Below, in pieces: positions 50,737-59,980 of a DNA stretch of 64,000 bases. A program made the position numbers and the translations under genes. The notes under the pieces were generated by a model. The model was not told the origin of the DNA. It did not search any database and worked only from the letters and a program-made list of their open reading frames with translations. The DNA is from Streptomyces griseoincarnatus (GTDB lineage Bacteria; Actinomycetota; Actinomycetes; Streptomycetales; Streptomycetaceae): the NCBI GenBank assembly GCA_014649575.1, contig BMTH01000001.1, positions 124,001 through 188,000 of the forward strand, read 5' to 3'. The first letter of the stretch is position 1; the number at the start of each line of letters is the position of its first letter.

Positions 50737-52854
50737 TCACGCGCGCTCCGGCGCCGCGGTGTCCTCGCTCTTCACCGGCGTGGTGCGGGAGAGGGAGCCC
50801 GGCCACCAGGCCTTGGGGCCGATGTCGATCACCAGGGCCGGGACCAGCAGGGACCGGACGACCAGGGTGTCGAGGAGGACGCCGAAGGCGACGATGAAGG
50901 CGATCTGGACCAGGAAGGCCAGGGGGATCACCATCAGCGCGGCGAACGTCGCGGCGAGGACCACGCCGGCCGAGGTGATGACCCCGCCGGTGGTGGTGAG
51001 GCCGCGCAGGACGCCCTGGCGGGTGCCGTGGGTCAGCGCCTCCTCGCGGACACGGGACATCAGGAAGATGTTGTAGTCGACGCCCAGGGCGACCAGGAAC
51101 ACGAAGCCGTACAGCGGGACCGACGCGTCCGTTCCGCTGAAGCCGAAGAGGTGCTCGAAGACCAGCGCGGACACGCCGAGCGTGGCGAGGAAGTTGAGCG
51201 CCACGGTCGCGACCAGCAGCACGGGCACGAGCACGGACCGCAGCAGCAGGACGAGGATCAGCAGGATGACGACGAGGACGATCGGCACGATGAGCGTGCG
51301 GTCGTCGGAGGCGGTCTGCTGGGTGTCGACCTGCTGGGCGGTGTAGCCGCCGACGAGCGCGTCGGCGCCGGAGATGTCGTGCACGTTGTCGCGGAGCCGC
51401 TCGACGGCCCGCTTCGCGGCGTCACTGTCTGCCGCGGCCTCCAGCGTGGCGTCGACGCGCACCCGCCCGTCGACGACCAGCGGCTCCCCGCCCCCGGGCC
51501 GCCCGGAGGCGGAGACAGGGGCGGCGGAGGCCACTCCCTCGGTCCTGTTCGCGGCGGCGGTGACCTCGTCCAGCCGGTCGGCGTTCGCGAGGATGACGGC
51601 AGGATTGCCGGACCCTCCGGGGAAGTGCTCGCCGAGCGTCTTCTGCGCGGCGACCGACGGCGCGTCGTTGACGAAGATCTCGTCGAGCGGGGTGCCCTTG
51701 GCTGACAGGGACGGGGAGAAGGCCGCGAAGACGGCGAGGATCAGCGCGGTCACCGCCCACACGCGGCGCGGCCTGCGGTCGACGGTCGCGGCGACGCGGC
51801 GCCACACGCTGTGTCCCTCGACGGTGGCGTCGGACGCCTTGGGCTTGGCGGGCCAGTAGGCGCTGCGGCCCAGGAGGGCGAGGGCGGCCGGCAGGAAGGT
51901 GAGCGCGGAGAGCACCGAGCACACGATGCCGATGGCGCCGACCGGGCCCAGGGCGCGGTTGTTGGTGAGGTCACTGGCGAGCAGCGTCAGCAGGCCGAGG
52001 GCGACGGTGGCGGCGCTGGCGGTGATGGCGCCGAACGACCGGCGTACGGCTGCGTGCGCGGCGGCGAACCGATCGCCGCGAACGGCGAGTTCCTCGCGGA
52101 AGCGGGCGGCGAGGAGCAGGGCGTAGTCGGTGGCCGCGCCGATCACGAGGATGGACAGGATGCCCTGGACCTGGCCGTCGACGCGCACCACGTCGTGGTC
52201 GGCGAGGACGTACACGACCGCGCAGGCCAGGCCCAGCGCGAAGACGGAGCCGAGGATGATGACGAAGGGCAGCAGGACGCTGCGGTAGACCAGCAGCAGG
52301 ATGAGCAGCACGGCGGCGAGGGCGACGCCGAGCAGCAGTCCGTCGATGCCGGAGAAGGCGTCCGACAGGTCGACCTGGCTGGCCGCCGGGCCCGCCACCT
52401 CGGCGGTGGTTCCGTCGACGGTGCCCGCCGCTTCGCGCACCTCGTCGACGACGTCGGCCAGCTTGTCACCGAGGTCGGGTTCCACCTGCACCACCGACTG
52501 CAGGGCCTTGCCGTCCTCGGAGGGGAAGGCGGGTGAAGGAGCGCCCACGACGCCCGGGCTGCCGGCGAGCCCGGCGACCGCGCGGGTGGCGGCCTCGGTC
52601 TGGGCGCCGGTGATCCGCTCCCCGTCGGCGGTCCACACGACGATCGCGGGCAGCGTCTCCTGCTGGTCGAACGCCTTCCGCTGGTCGAGGACCTGCGTGG
52701 ACTCGGCGCTCCGGGGCAGGAAGGAGGCCTGGTCGTTGGTGGCCACCTCGCCCAGCTTCCCCGCGTACGGGCCGAGCATCCCGCCCACGCCGAGCCAGAC
52801 GATCAACAGAGCGAGCGGGACGAGCCATCGGGCCCGGCGTGGTGCGGATGTCAT
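50737..52854 (-). CDS. MMPL-family RND-type transporter
   Basis: A 705-residue membrane protein made of two halves, each with one N-terminal helix, an extracellular domain and five further helices. Typical pieces are LLGVALAAVLLILLLVYRSV, AATDYALLLAARFREEL and VALGVDYNIFLMSRVREEAL, in which the Asp-Tyr pairs lie in the proton-relay region. These transporters move lipids or antibiotics across the membrane by proton flow. ATG at 52854. It is divergent from the MarR gene, with a palindrome between them, so it is probably a substrate-induced exporter under MarR control. Confidence 0.9.
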   Translation of the reverse strand: MTSAPRRARWLVPLALLIVWLGVGGMLGPYAGKLGEVATNDQASFLPRSAESTQVLDQRKAFDQQETLPAIVVWTADGERITGAQTEAATRAVAGLAGSPGVVGAPSPAFPSEDGKALQSVVQVEPDLGDKLADVVDEVREAAGTVDGTTAEVAGPAASQVDLSDAFSGIDGLLLGVALAAVLLILLLVYRSVLLPFVIILGSVFALGLACAVVYVLADHDVVRVDGQVQGILSILVIGAATDYALLLAARFREELAVRGDRFAAAHAAVRRSFGAITASAATVALGLLTLLASDLTNNRALGPVGAIGIVCSVLSALTFLPAALALLGRSAYWPAKPKASDATVEGHSVWRRVAATVDRRPRRVWAVTALILAVFAAFSPSLSAKGTPLDEIFVNDAPSVAAQKTLGEHFPGGSGNPAVILANADRLDEVTAAANRTEGVASAAPVSASGRPGGGEPLVVDGRVRVDATLEAAADSDAAKRAVERLRDNVHDISGADALVGGYTAQQVDTQQTASDDRTLIVPIVLVVILLILVLLLRSVLVPVLLVATVALNFLATLGVSALVFEHLFGFSGTDASVPLYGFVFLVALGVDYNIFLMSRVREEALTHGTRQGVLRGLTTTGGVITSAGVVLAATFAALMVIPLAFLVQIAFIVAFGVLLDTLVVRSLLVPALVIDIGPKAWWPGSLSRTTPVKSEDTAAPERA

Positions 52855-52887
52855 GTGGGTTCCTATGGCGCGAAGCGATTATGTCAG

Positions 52888-52906
52888 TGGTCGATTATCT
52901 CAACCA
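52888..52906. promoter_or_regulatory. MarR operator palindrome
   Basis: TGGTCGATTATCTCAACCA at 52888-52906 is a 7+5+7 palindrome with one mismatch. It lies 24 bases before the MarR start and 34 bases before the MMPL start on the other strand. A related CGATTAT word occurs at about 52875. Confidence 0.6.
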
Positions 52907-52929
52907 TCGAGTGATCTTATACTGGCCGC

Positions 52930-53427
52930 ATGAGCGGCTCACAAACCTCCGCACCTCCCCCGCCGGGGGAGTGCCCGACCGACCTGCAGTCATTCGCGGT
53001 GCAACTGCGCCGCATGACCGGCGAGTTCAACCGCATCGTCCAGGAGTTCGCTCAGGCGCACGGTCTGCACCACACCGACATGCTCGCCCTGATCGCGATC
53101 CTCGACGGCGGCGGTCCTGACGCGCCCATGACGCCCGGCCGCCTGCGCAGACAGCTCAACCTCACGTCCGGCGCGATGACAGCATGCCTGGACCGACTGG
53201 AGCGGGCGGGGCACATCCGGCGTGTCCGGGCGTCCGACGACCGCCGTGTGGTGCATCTGGAGTACGAGGACCGGGCCAAGGGCCTGGCCCGGGAGTACTT
53301 CCGGCCGCTCGCCCGCGGCACCGACACGGCCCGTGAGCGGTTCACGGCCGAGGAGCTGCGTGTGGTGATCCGATTCCTCACCGAGCTGAACCACGAGCTC
53401 GCGCTGCTGCGCGGACGCACCGACTGA
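52930..53427 (+). CDS. MarR-family transcriptional regulator
   Basis: A 165-residue winged-helix protein. It has LHHTDMLALIAILDGGG, GRLRRQLNLTSGAMTACLDR (recognition helix), and LERAGHIRRVRASDDRRVVH (wing with the typical DDRR). It is divergent from the MMPL exporter and has the conserved palindrome in the spacer. It probably represses the exporter and itself and is released by a small aromatic or lipid ligand. ATG at 52930. Confidence 0.9.
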   Translation: MSGSQTSAPPPPGECPTDLQSFAVQLRRMTGEFNRIVQEFAQAHGLHHTDMLALIAILDGGGPDAPMTPGRLRRQLNLTSGAMTACLDRLERAGHIRRVRASDDRRVVHLEYEDRAKGLAREYFRPLARGTDTARERFTAEELRVVIRFLTELNHELALLRGRTD

Positions 53428-53629
53428 TCCACCCGACGTGATCCACCCGACGGCGGACGGCCGGGGCAGGGCGACCCCCTGACCCGGCCGTCTCCCATTT
53501 CCCGGCGTCACGGGCACCCTGGCTCGACGCGCGGTCGGCGCGAACGCGCCCCTCGACGACTGGAATTGCGACGCGGCGGCCCAGGCACGCGCGCTCACGT
53601 CGAGCGGCTTCGAGGACGGCCCACGGCGT

Positions 53630-53880
53630 CGTCCTCGGCGTGCGCGCCCTGAGCCGGCAGGGGTTGTTCGTGGTCGGGGGTTCGGCCGCCGACCGGCTCG
53701 GCGCGCGGGGCCGTCATCATCGCCGGATGCACGCTGCGCGCCTTCGGGTTCGGCCTGTTCGCGTTCGGGGACGACCTGGTGGTGCTGACGGCCGCGTCCG
53801 TGCTCAGCGGCTTCGCGGGGACGCTGCCAACCGGCGGAACCCGCCGCGCGTACGTGAGCGCGGAGGTGTCGCCGGTCAGC
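53630..53880 (+). pseudogene. MFS transporter internal fragment
   Basis: Plus-strand codons read LSRQGLFVVGGSAADRLGAR, then after a frameshift GCTLRAFGFGLFAFGDDLVV and LTAASVLSGFAGTLPTGGTR and RAYVSAEVS. This is the middle of a major facilitator (motif A-like DRLGAR then two helices). No start, no end; it is cut by the GDSL gene. A dead fragment. Confidence 0.6.
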
Positions 53881-54682
53881 CGTCCGTCACCGGGCGGCGG
53901 TCGTCCAGAACCGGGTGGAGCAGCGGGCGCTTGGCCGAGCGGCCGTCGCCGGAGGAGCGGCCCCTCAGCCGGCGGAGCAGCCATGGCCCCAAAAAGCCCG
54001 CCAGCCATCGGAGTTCGGTGCCGACGGCGCGCAGGCCGGTGGGCAGGGTGTGGGGAGGGAGGGGGTGGGTCCAGGTGTCGTCGCTGTCGGGCAGCCGTAG
54101 CGCGTGGGCGAGGGCGGCGGCGATGCGCTCATGGCCCAGGGGGCCGGCGTGAAGGCGGTCGGGGCTCCACAGGCGCGGGTCGCCCGCGACCGGGTGGAGG
54201 GCCGTCTCCGCGACGACGGCTCCGTGGCGGCGCGCGATGCGGCGTATGCCCTCGTTGAGGGCCGTGACGCGTGGGGTCAGCGGGCGGGCGACGGGGCAGA
54301 CGCGGGAGAGGTCCGGGATGGTGATCGTGGCGACCAGGGCGCCCTGCTCGGTGAGCGCCCCGAACATCGCGTCCAGGTGGGTGCACACCTCGTCGGCGTC
54401 GAAGCCGGGTCTCAGCAGGTCGTTGACGCCGGCGACGACGGTGGCGACGTCGGGCCGCAGGGCGAGGGCGGGGGCGAGCTGCTCGGTGTGGATCTGGGCG
54501 GCGAGGCGGCCGCGTACGGCCAGGTTGGCGTACTGGAGGGCGGGTTCGTGCCGGGCCAGGTGCTCGGCGAGGCGGTCGGCGAAGCCGCGCAGGCCCGTGG
54601 CGTCGTCGCCGTCGCCGACGCCCTCGGTCTGGCTGTCGCCGAGGGCGACGTAGCGGAGGTAGGGCGTCTCAGTTCCGGGCAC
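53876..54682 (-). CDS. SGNH/GDSL-family hydrolase
   Basis: A 268-residue hydrolase with block I VALGDSQTEG (Ser17 nucleophile), block III GVNDLL (Asn87) and block V SPDRLHAG (Asp175, His178). The second Gly block is in LAVRGRL. Cytoplasmic, as no signal peptide is seen. It would act as esterase, lipase or deacetylase on an unknown substrate. The C-terminal ~50 residues are a polar, low-complexity tail. The ATG at 54682 lies within the end of the PadR gene, so the two are coupled. Confidence 0.88.
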   Translation of the reverse strand: MPGTETPYLRYVALGDSQTEGVGDGDDATGLRGFADRLAEHLARHEPALQYANLAVRGRLAAQIHTEQLAPALALRPDVATVVAGVNDLLRPGFDADEVCTHLDAMFGALTEQGALVATITIPDLSRVCPVARPLTPRVTALNEGIRRIARRHGAVVAETALHPVAGDPRLWSPDRLHAGPLGHERIAAALAHALRLPDSDDTWTHPLPPHTLPTGLRAVGTELRWLAGFLGPWLLRRLRGRSSGDGRSAKRPLLHPVLDDRRPVTDG

Positions 54683-55238
54683 GGGTGTGCCGCCTCTCTT
54701 CCAGTACGGCGACGGTCCGCAGGCACCAGTCGCGGTTCTCCTGCTCGAAGGCCACGCCGCGCAGGCAGGTCAGGTAGGGGCCGATGCGGTCGCCGTGGCG
54801 GAGGAAGTCCTCCTCGCCGCGGTCGCCTCGCAGCCGCCGCAGCAGCGCCTCGAACAGCTCGATGCGGGCGCGGGCGATGTCGGCGCGCTCGGTCAGCTGG
54901 CCGATCAGGGTGGCGGTGTCGACGCTGTCGGCCGCCTGGACCTTGACCATGAGGTCGTCACGGACGAAGGCCGGCCTGGCGGAGGCGGCGGTGAAAGCCT
55001 CCAGCTCGGCCAGCCCGGCGTCGGTGACGTGGAACAGCCGCTTGTTGGGGCGGCTTTCCTGCACCACCTCGCGGCCCGCGACGAGGCCCTGTTGCTCCAG
55101 CCGGGTCAGCTCGGCGTAGAGCTGCTGCGGCTGGGCGTACCAGAAGTTGGCCACGCCGACGTCGAACGCCTTGGCCAGCTGGTAACCGCTGAGTTCGCCG
55201 TCGAGCAGCGCGGCCAGTACGGCGTGCCGGAGTGCCAT
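54669..55238 (-). CDS. PadR-family transcriptional regulator
   Basis: A 189-residue regulator. The N-terminal winged helix (about 1-80) has HAVLAALLDGELSGYQLAKA and YAELTRLEQQGLVAGREVVQ with the wing RPNKRLFHVTDAG. A C-terminal four-helix Vir_act_alpha_C-like domain follows. ATG at 55238 is the normal family start. It overlaps the hydrolase by 14 bases and is divergent from a SnoaL-like gene, with repeated TAGTCA/TGACTA sites between. Confidence 0.9.
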   Translation of the reverse strand: MALRHAVLAALLDGELSGYQLAKAFDVGVANFWYAQPQQLYAELTRLEQQGLVAGREVVQESRPNKRLFHVTDAGLAELEAFTAASARPAFVRDDLMVKVQAADSVDTATLIGQLTERADIARARIELFEALLRRLRGDRGEEDFLRHGDRIGPYLTCLRGVAFEQENRDWCLRTVAVLEERRHTRARN

Positions 55239-55306
55239 GCGATCCCTTTCCGCGTGCCGGTGTCCTGCCCGTGCTCTGCCTCTGTCGCCCTGCGGGCACC
55301 TCATGA

Positions 55307-55340
55307 TAGTCATTTTTCTGACTACTCACATCCCTGACTA
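55307..55340. promoter_or_regulatory. PadR operator cluster
   Basis: TAGTCA at 55307-55312 and TGACTA at 55319-55324 form a perfect inverted repeat with a 6-base T-rich spacer; a third TGACTA lies at 55335-55340. They fall between the divergent PadR and SnoaL-like genes, as expected for PadR autoregulation. Confidence 0.7.
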
Positions 55341-55345
55341 CTGAG

Positions 55346-55771
55346 GTGGTGGCGTCCGTGGACACCGTGGAGCGTTTCCGTGCAGCCGTCGACGCGCGTG
55401 ATCTGGCCGCGCTGGACGATCTGTTCACCGACGACGTGCGGCTGTACAGCCCGGTGAAGTTCACGCCCTTCGAGGGCAAGGCGATGGTCATGGGGCTGTT
55501 CGGCGTGCTGCTGCGGACGTTCGAGGACTTCCGGTACGTCGGCGAGTACAGCGGGGCGGCGCAGACCAGTGCGGAGGGGGTGACGTTGCCGTCGGCCGTG
55601 CTGGTCTTCCGGGCGACCGTGGGTGGGAAGGAGATCCACGGGATCGATCTGCTGCACTTCGAGGAGGGCGGGCGGATCAAGGAGTTCACCGTGATGGTGC
55701 GGCCTCGCTCCGCGGTGGAGGCGTTGGGGGAGGCCGTGTTGAAAGGGCTGGTGGCGGAGGGGCTTGCCTGA
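55346..55771 (+). CDS. SnoaL/NTF2-like protein
   Basis: A 141-residue cone-shaped NTF2-fold protein. VERFRAAVDARDLAALDDLF and VFRATVGGKEIHGIDLLHFE with GGRIKEFTVMVRPRSAV are typical of the nuclear-transport-factor-2/SnoaL family. Members are cyclases, isomerases or ketosteroid isomerase-like enzymes; no catalytic Asp-His pair can be confirmed here. GTG at 55346 or at 55361. It is divergent from PadR and probably part of its regulon. Confidence 0.85.
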   Translation: MVASVDTVERFRAAVDARDLAALDDLFTDDVRLYSPVKFTPFEGKAMVMGLFGVLLRTFEDFRYVGEYSGAAQTSAEGVTLPSAVLVFRATVGGKEIHGIDLLHFEEGGRIKEFTVMVRPRSAVEALGEAVLKGLVAEGLA

Positions 55772-55826
55772 GGGGCGGCCACCGGGGTTCCGGGTGCGCC
55801 CGGTCGCCGTGTGCGGGTGCGGTGGG

Positions 55827-55924
55827 GCTGATCGCGCAGTTTCCCGCGCCCCTGGGGGGTGGCCTCGGCGGTGGCGCGGGGGCGGGTTTCATCGGGGCTT
55901 GTCGCGCAGTTCCCCGCGCCCCCT
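55827..55924. repeat. dispersed Streptomyces intergenic repeat, two copies
   Basis: Two copies of a 27-base element containing CGCGCAGTT(T/C)CCCGCGCCCC, at 55827-55853 and 55897-55924, 70 bases apart. This element is familiar from many Streptomyces intergenic regions. The two copies are direct repeats separated by a GC-rich stretch. Function unknown; recombination or transcript-end effects are possible. Confidence 0.65.
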
Positions 55925-55979
55925 GAGGCTGTCGGCCTCAGCGGTGCAGTGCGTGCCGGTGGGGGCGTAGTCTGCGGGT

Positions 55980-56690
55980 GTGGGGCTGCGGTTCGAGATT
56001 CGTGCGTCCGACTCGCCATGGGTCGACAGCGTGTGGACGTGCACCAGCGAGCGCGTCACCACCATGACATCCGTCGCCGGGGCGCGGCTGGGCCTGGTCT
56101 TCTGGGAGCAGGACGGGGCGGCGCACGCTGCGGTCACGGGTCCCGAGACCCGTACCGGCACGGCGCCCGTGCCGGAGGGGGCCGTCTTCACGGGCATCGA
56201 CCTCGCCGTGGGCACCACCCTGCGGATGGCGCCCACGGCGGACCTGCTCGACGGCGGGGTCACGCTCCCCGACACCTCGCGCCGGACGTTCCGGCTGGAC
56301 GGGGCGCGCTGGCAGACGCCCGGTCCGGACGACGCGGAGGCCCTGGTCGAGCGGCTGGTGCGGGCCGGGGTGCTCGACCGGGAGCCGCTCGTCGCCGACG
56401 TGCTCCGCGGCCACCGCCCCGCCTTCTCGCAGCGGACCGTCGAGCGGCGCTTCCGGGCAGCGACGGGACTCACGCGGGGTGCCGTACGGCAGATCGAGCG
56501 GGCACGCACCGCGGCGCTCCTGCTGGCCGCCGGCGCTCAGGCCGCCGACGTCGCCGCCGAGCTCGGGTACTTCGACGAACCGCATCTGGCCCGCGCCCTG
56601 CGCACGTACGTCGGGCGCACCGCGCGTCAGCTGCGCGAGGGCGCAGGAGGAGCGATCGCGCTCGACGTCGCTCAGCGCCGGACGTCGTAG
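55980..56690 (+). CDS. AraC-type helix-turn-helix protein
   Basis: A 236-residue protein. The N-terminal ~120 residues have an unfamiliar sensing domain (TTMTSVAGARLGLVFWEQDG, VGTTLRMAPTADLLDG); the C-terminal helix-turn-helix has QRTVERRFRAATGLTRGAVR and VAAELGYFDEPHLARALRTY. GTG at 55980. Its end overlaps the tail of the convergent DHFR-like gene by 19 bases. A target cannot be inferred. Confidence 0.8.
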   Translation: MGLRFEIRASDSPWVDSVWTCTSERVTTMTSVAGARLGLVFWEQDGAAHAAVTGPETRTGTAPVPEGAVFTGIDLAVGTTLRMAPTADLLDGGVTLPDTSRRTFRLDGARWQTPGPDDAEALVERLVRAGVLDREPLVADVLRGHRPAFSQRTVERRFRAATGLTRGAVRQIERARTAALLLAAGAQAADVAAELGYFDEPHLARALRTYVGRTARQLREGAGGAIALDVAQRRTS

Positions 56691-57250
56691 ACGAGCTTGG
56701 CGATGCCGTTCGAGTAGGTCGCCGACTCCCGCAGGGCCAGCATCTGCTTGTCCCGGTCCGCGCGGCCGAACAGGCTCTTCCCGGCACCGAGCAGCACGGG
56801 GAACATCAGCAGGTTGTACTGGTCGATCAGGCCGGCGTCGGACAGCCGCCGGGCCAGTTCCGCACTGCCGTGGATGAAGACGGAGCCGCCTTCGCCCTCC
56901 TTGAGCGCCGCGACGTCCTCGGTCGAGCGCAGGATCGTGGTCGGGCCCCATCCGTCGACCAGGGCGTCCTCGGAGAGCGTCGACGACACCACGTACTTCG
57001 GCAGGTCGCGGTAGTCGGCGTGGTCCTCCGAACCGGGCCACACCGACGCGAACGCCTCGTAGCTGCGGCGGCCGAACATCAGCGCCGTCGTGTCGGCCAG
57101 TTCCTCCCCCTTCAGCGACCAGGCCTCCTCGACGAACTCCAGGTCCTTGAACACCCAGCCCCCGCTGCGGTGCTCCTCCCCCGGCCCGCCGCCGGGCGAG
57201 TCGACGACGCCGTCCAGGGACATGAACCCCGTGTACACCAGTTTCCGCAT
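56672..57250 (-). CDS. dihydrofolate reductase-like (RibD C-terminal) protein
   Basis: A 192-residue reductase. It starts RKLVYTGFMSLDGVVDSPGG and has LMFGRRSYEAFASVWPG and FIHGSAELARRLSDAGLIDQ, with a terminal LPVLLGAGKSLFG-like MFPVLLGAGKSLFG. These blocks match the RibD C-terminal/DHFR-like group (YyaP-type), which binds NADPH; true DHFR activity is unlikely. ATG at 57250 with GGAGGAGAGG upstream. Convergent with the AraC gene. Confidence 0.88.
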   Translation of the reverse strand: MRKLVYTGFMSLDGVVDSPGGGPGEEHRSGGWVFKDLEFVEEAWSLKGEELADTTALMFGRRSYEAFASVWPGSEDHADYRDLPKYVVSSTLSEDALVDGWGPTTILRSTEDVAALKEGEGGSVFIHGSAELARRLSDAGLIDQYNLLMFPVLLGAGKSLFGRADRDKQMLALRESATYSNGIAKLVYDVRR

Positions 57251-57368
57251 GATGCGCCTCTCCTCCGGCCCGACGCGGGCCGCCGAACGGTTGCCCTCAC
57301 GCTAGAGGGGAACGGGCACGACCGTCTTGGACAGAAACGACAACGCGCCTCGGCCCGACCGCTCCCGG

Positions 57369-58916
57369 TCAGCGGCCCCGCTGTGTGGCGTAGGGCTGGA
57401 GGAGCTGGTCGACGGGGGCGTAGTCGTCGGTGAGGACGGAGGCGTCGGCTGTCCACGTCGTGAGGGGCTTGCCCGTGACCGTCCGCCATCCTGTGCCGCG
57501 GGCGTCCAGTGCCTTCTGGATCGCGGACAGGTCGGCCGGGCGGTCGGAGGCGACGGCGACCAGGTTGCCGCCCACGGGCGCACCGGTGCGGGCCAGGCCG
57601 ATGTCGACGGGTTCACCCAGGAGCGCCACATGCGCGAACACCTGGCGGAGCGTGGCCAGTTCCGCCTTGGCGAAGGCCTGCTCGCCGTGGTCGATGAGGT
57701 TGACGACGTAGAGGCCGTCGGGGACGAGGGCGCGCCGCACCTCCGTGAGCGCCTCCACCGTGGTGAGGTGCCAGGGCACGCTGACTCCGCCGAAGGCGTC
57801 GCCCACGACCAGGTCGAGCGAGTCCGTGTCCAGCCGACGCAGCCCCAGTCTGCCGTCCTCGGTACGGACGTCGATGCCGGGCCGCGGCCGCAGTCCGAGC
57901 CGCTCACGGTCGATGCGTACGACGCCGTCGTCGATCTCGGACACCACGCTGCGCGTGCCGGGACGGGTGGCCGCGAGGTAGCGGGGCAGGGTGAGGCCTC
58001 CGCCGCCCAGGTGGTGGGCCGTGAGCGGTCTGCCCTCGGGGAAGGCGGCGTCGGTCACCGACGCGACGGCCTTGACGTAGGTGAACTCCAGGTGGGCCGG
58101 GTCGCCGGCGTCGACGTAGGAGTGCCGTACGCCGTCCAGCACGAGGGTGCGACCACCCGGGCGTGCGGGGTCGGCGACCACGTCGGCGCAGTGGTACCGG
58201 GTCTCGACGTCACAGCCGCCCGGCGCGACCGAGGCGGCCAGGCCGCCCGCCGCCAGGACGAGCGCCAGGGCGGGAGCGGTGCCGCTCCGGCCGCGCAGCC
58301 CCCGGCCGACCAGCACCGACGCGACCACCAGCAGCGCACCGAGCCCGAACAGGATGCCGCTGACCGGCAGCCGCGACAGCAGCACGAAGCCCGTCAGGAC
58401 CGTGCCGGCGATCGACCCCACCGTGCCGACGCCGGACAGCCGGCCGACGACCGTGCCGGTCTCGGCGAGGCTGGTGAGCCGCACCTTCGTCACCAGGGGC
58501 GTCACGGCGGACAGCAGCGCGCCCGGCACCAGGATCGTCAGCGCCGCGACCAGGATCAGCAGCGGCCGCGCCCACTCCGCGACGCCGCGCAGGACGGCCG
58601 GTGTCAGGGCCACGACCGCGCCCGAGACTCCCAGCGCGGGGGCGAGCAGCCGCAACGGGTCGACCTGGTCGGCGATGCGCCCGCCCAGCCACGAGCCGAG
58701 GGCGATCGCCGTGAGGGCGATGCCGATCACCATGGTGCTGGTCTCGAGGGTGAGGCCCAGATACGGGGCCAGCAGGCGCAGGGCGACGATCTCGACGACG
58801 AGCACCGCGGCCGAGGCCCCGAAGACCAGGACGGCTGCGGCACGGGGACCCAGAACGGGGCGGCTGCGCACGCCCTCGGCCACGGGCGAGGAAGACAATC
58901 CGGTCACAGACGACAT
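57369..58916 (-). CDS. fused membrane / spermidine synthase-like protein
   Basis: A 515-residue two-part protein. The first ~235 residues are about seven transmembrane segments (AAVLVFGASAAVLVVEIVAL, LGSWLGGRIADQVDP). The second part (about 270-500) is a spermidine-synthase-type methyltransferase fold: HHLGGGGLTLPRYLAATRPG, SVVSEIDDGVVRID and VVGDAFGGVSVPWHLTTVEA. The fusion is a known actinobacterial family; polyamine synthesis is unproven, and the aminopropyl-acceptor residues cannot be confirmed. ATG at 58916. Upstream, 250 bases separate it from the ComB-like gene. Confidence 0.85.
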   Translation of the reverse strand: MSSVTGLSSSPVAEGVRSRPVLGPRAAAVLVFGASAAVLVVEIVALRLLAPYLGLTLETSTMVIGIALTAIALGSWLGGRIADQVDPLRLLAPALGVSGAVVALTPAVLRGVAEWARPLLILVAALTILVPGALLSAVTPLVTKVRLTSLAETGTVVGRLSGVGTVGSIAGTVLTGFVLLSRLPVSGILFGLGALLVVASVLVGRGLRGRSGTAPALALVLAAGGLAASVAPGGCDVETRYHCADVVADPARPGGRTLVLDGVRHSYVDAGDPAHLEFTYVKAVASVTDAAFPEGRPLTAHHLGGGGLTLPRYLAATRPGTRSVVSEIDDGVVRIDRERLGLRPRPGIDVRTEDGRLGLRRLDTDSLDLVVGDAFGGVSVPWHLTTVEALTEVRRALVPDGLYVVNLIDHGEQAFAKAELATLRQVFAHVALLGEPVDIGLARTGAPVGGNLVAVASDRPADLSAIQKALDARGTGWRTVTGKPLTTWTADASVLTDDYAPVDQLLQPYATQRGR

Positions 58917-59166
58917 CCTTGCACGCGGGCGGGCGCCGACGTGCCGCCTTGCTCGTGGCCGGCGCGGAAGCCGTCGGCCGGTCGGCGTCCACCCGGTAAC
59001 TCACCGCCGGGCCAAGGCAGTCGGCGTCGAGGTCGGCGGAGAGCGCGGTGCCGCTCTGCCGGGAGCCGGCACAGAGGGGCGGAACCGGTCGCACCGCCCT
59101 CGGTCGTGTCCCTGACGGCGGGTAAGTCGCGTGCGCCGGCCTCCGCGGCGGCCCCATCATGACGGG
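58917..59166. other. divergent spacer of 250 bases
   Basis: No gene seen. It holds the promoters of the fused membrane protein and the ComB-like gene, which are divergent. No clear operator is evident. Confidence 0.4.
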
Positions 59167-59859
59167 ATGAGGACATACTTTCCCGGCATCGCCGAGGTGA
59201 CGGACGTACCGGACGTGGCCGTGGTCGTGGACGTCATGCGGGCGTACACGGTGGCCGCCTGGGCGTTCGCCCGGGGCGCCGAACGGGTCGTCCTCGCCGA
59301 GTCCCTGGAGGACGCGCTGGCGCAGAAGGCGCGGCACCCCGACTGGGTGACCTTGAAGGACGGCCCGCCCGCGCCCGGCTTCGACCTGATCAACTCCCCC
59401 GCCCTGCTGCGGAACACGGACCTGTCGGGGCGCACCGTCGTCCAGAAGACAACGGCGGGCACCGTCGGCGCCCTCGCGGTGAAGGACGCGCCGCTGGTGC
59501 TGTGCGCGAGCTTCGTGGTGGCGGAGGCGACGGCCGGACTGCTGCGGGAGCGCGCGCCCCGCGAGGTGACGTTCGTCGTCACCGGCGGGAGCGGTCGCGC
59601 CGAGGAGGACCTGGCGTGCGCCGAGTACATCGCCGGGCGGGCCGGCGGGGACGCGGTGAACGCCGGCCCGTATCTGCGGCGGGCCGCCGCCTCACGTTCC
59701 GCCGCCGAGCTGACGCAGGGCGTGCGTGAGGGATCCAGCCCCGAAGACGTCGCGCTCTGCCTGGAGTTGGACCGGTTTCCCTTCGCGATGGCCGCCACCG
59801 TGGAGGGCTCGCTGATGGTGCTCCGGCAGGTCACGCCGACGGACTCCCCCTCGGCCTGA
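59167..59859 (+). CDS. 2-phosphosulfolactate phosphatase-like (ComB family)
   Basis: A 230-residue protein. Family blocks are [60 protein letters not shown] and TTAGTVGAL, followed by [17 protein letters not shown]. ComB is a magnesium-dependent phosphatase of the coenzyme M route, and actinobacterial homologues probably have other substrates. ATG at 59167 is preferred for family start. Cytoplasmic. Confidence 0.85.
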   Translation: MRTYFPGIAEVTDVPDVAVVVDVMRAYTVAAWAFARGAERVVLAESLEDALAQKARHPDWVTLKDGPPAPGFDLINSPALLRNTDLSGRTVVQKTTAGTVGALAVKDAPLVLCASFVVAEATAGLLRERAPREVTFVVTGGSGRAEEDLACAEYIAGRAGGDAVNAGPYLRRAAASRSAAELTQGVREGSSPEDVALCLELDRFPFAMAATVEGSLMVLRQVTPTDSPSA

Positions 59860-59902
59860 CTGCCCGCCACGGCCGCCGAACAGCGGTCTCCGTCAGGGGT
59901 AT

Positions 59903-59916
59903 TGACAACGATGTCA
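59903..59916. promoter_or_regulatory. LacI-type operator upstream of GH92 gene
   Basis: TGACAACGATGTCA at 59903-59916 is a perfect 5+4+5 inverted repeat, the form usual for LacI-family repressors (near TGACA-n4-TGTCA). It overlaps a possible -35 TTGACA, 65 bases before the GH92 start. No LacI gene is in the window. Confidence 0.6.
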
Positions 59917-59980
59917 GCACCGTGATCTAGTCCGCTTCCGTCCAGCCCGGTGCGACAGGTGAGCAACAGGAGCCACTTCC

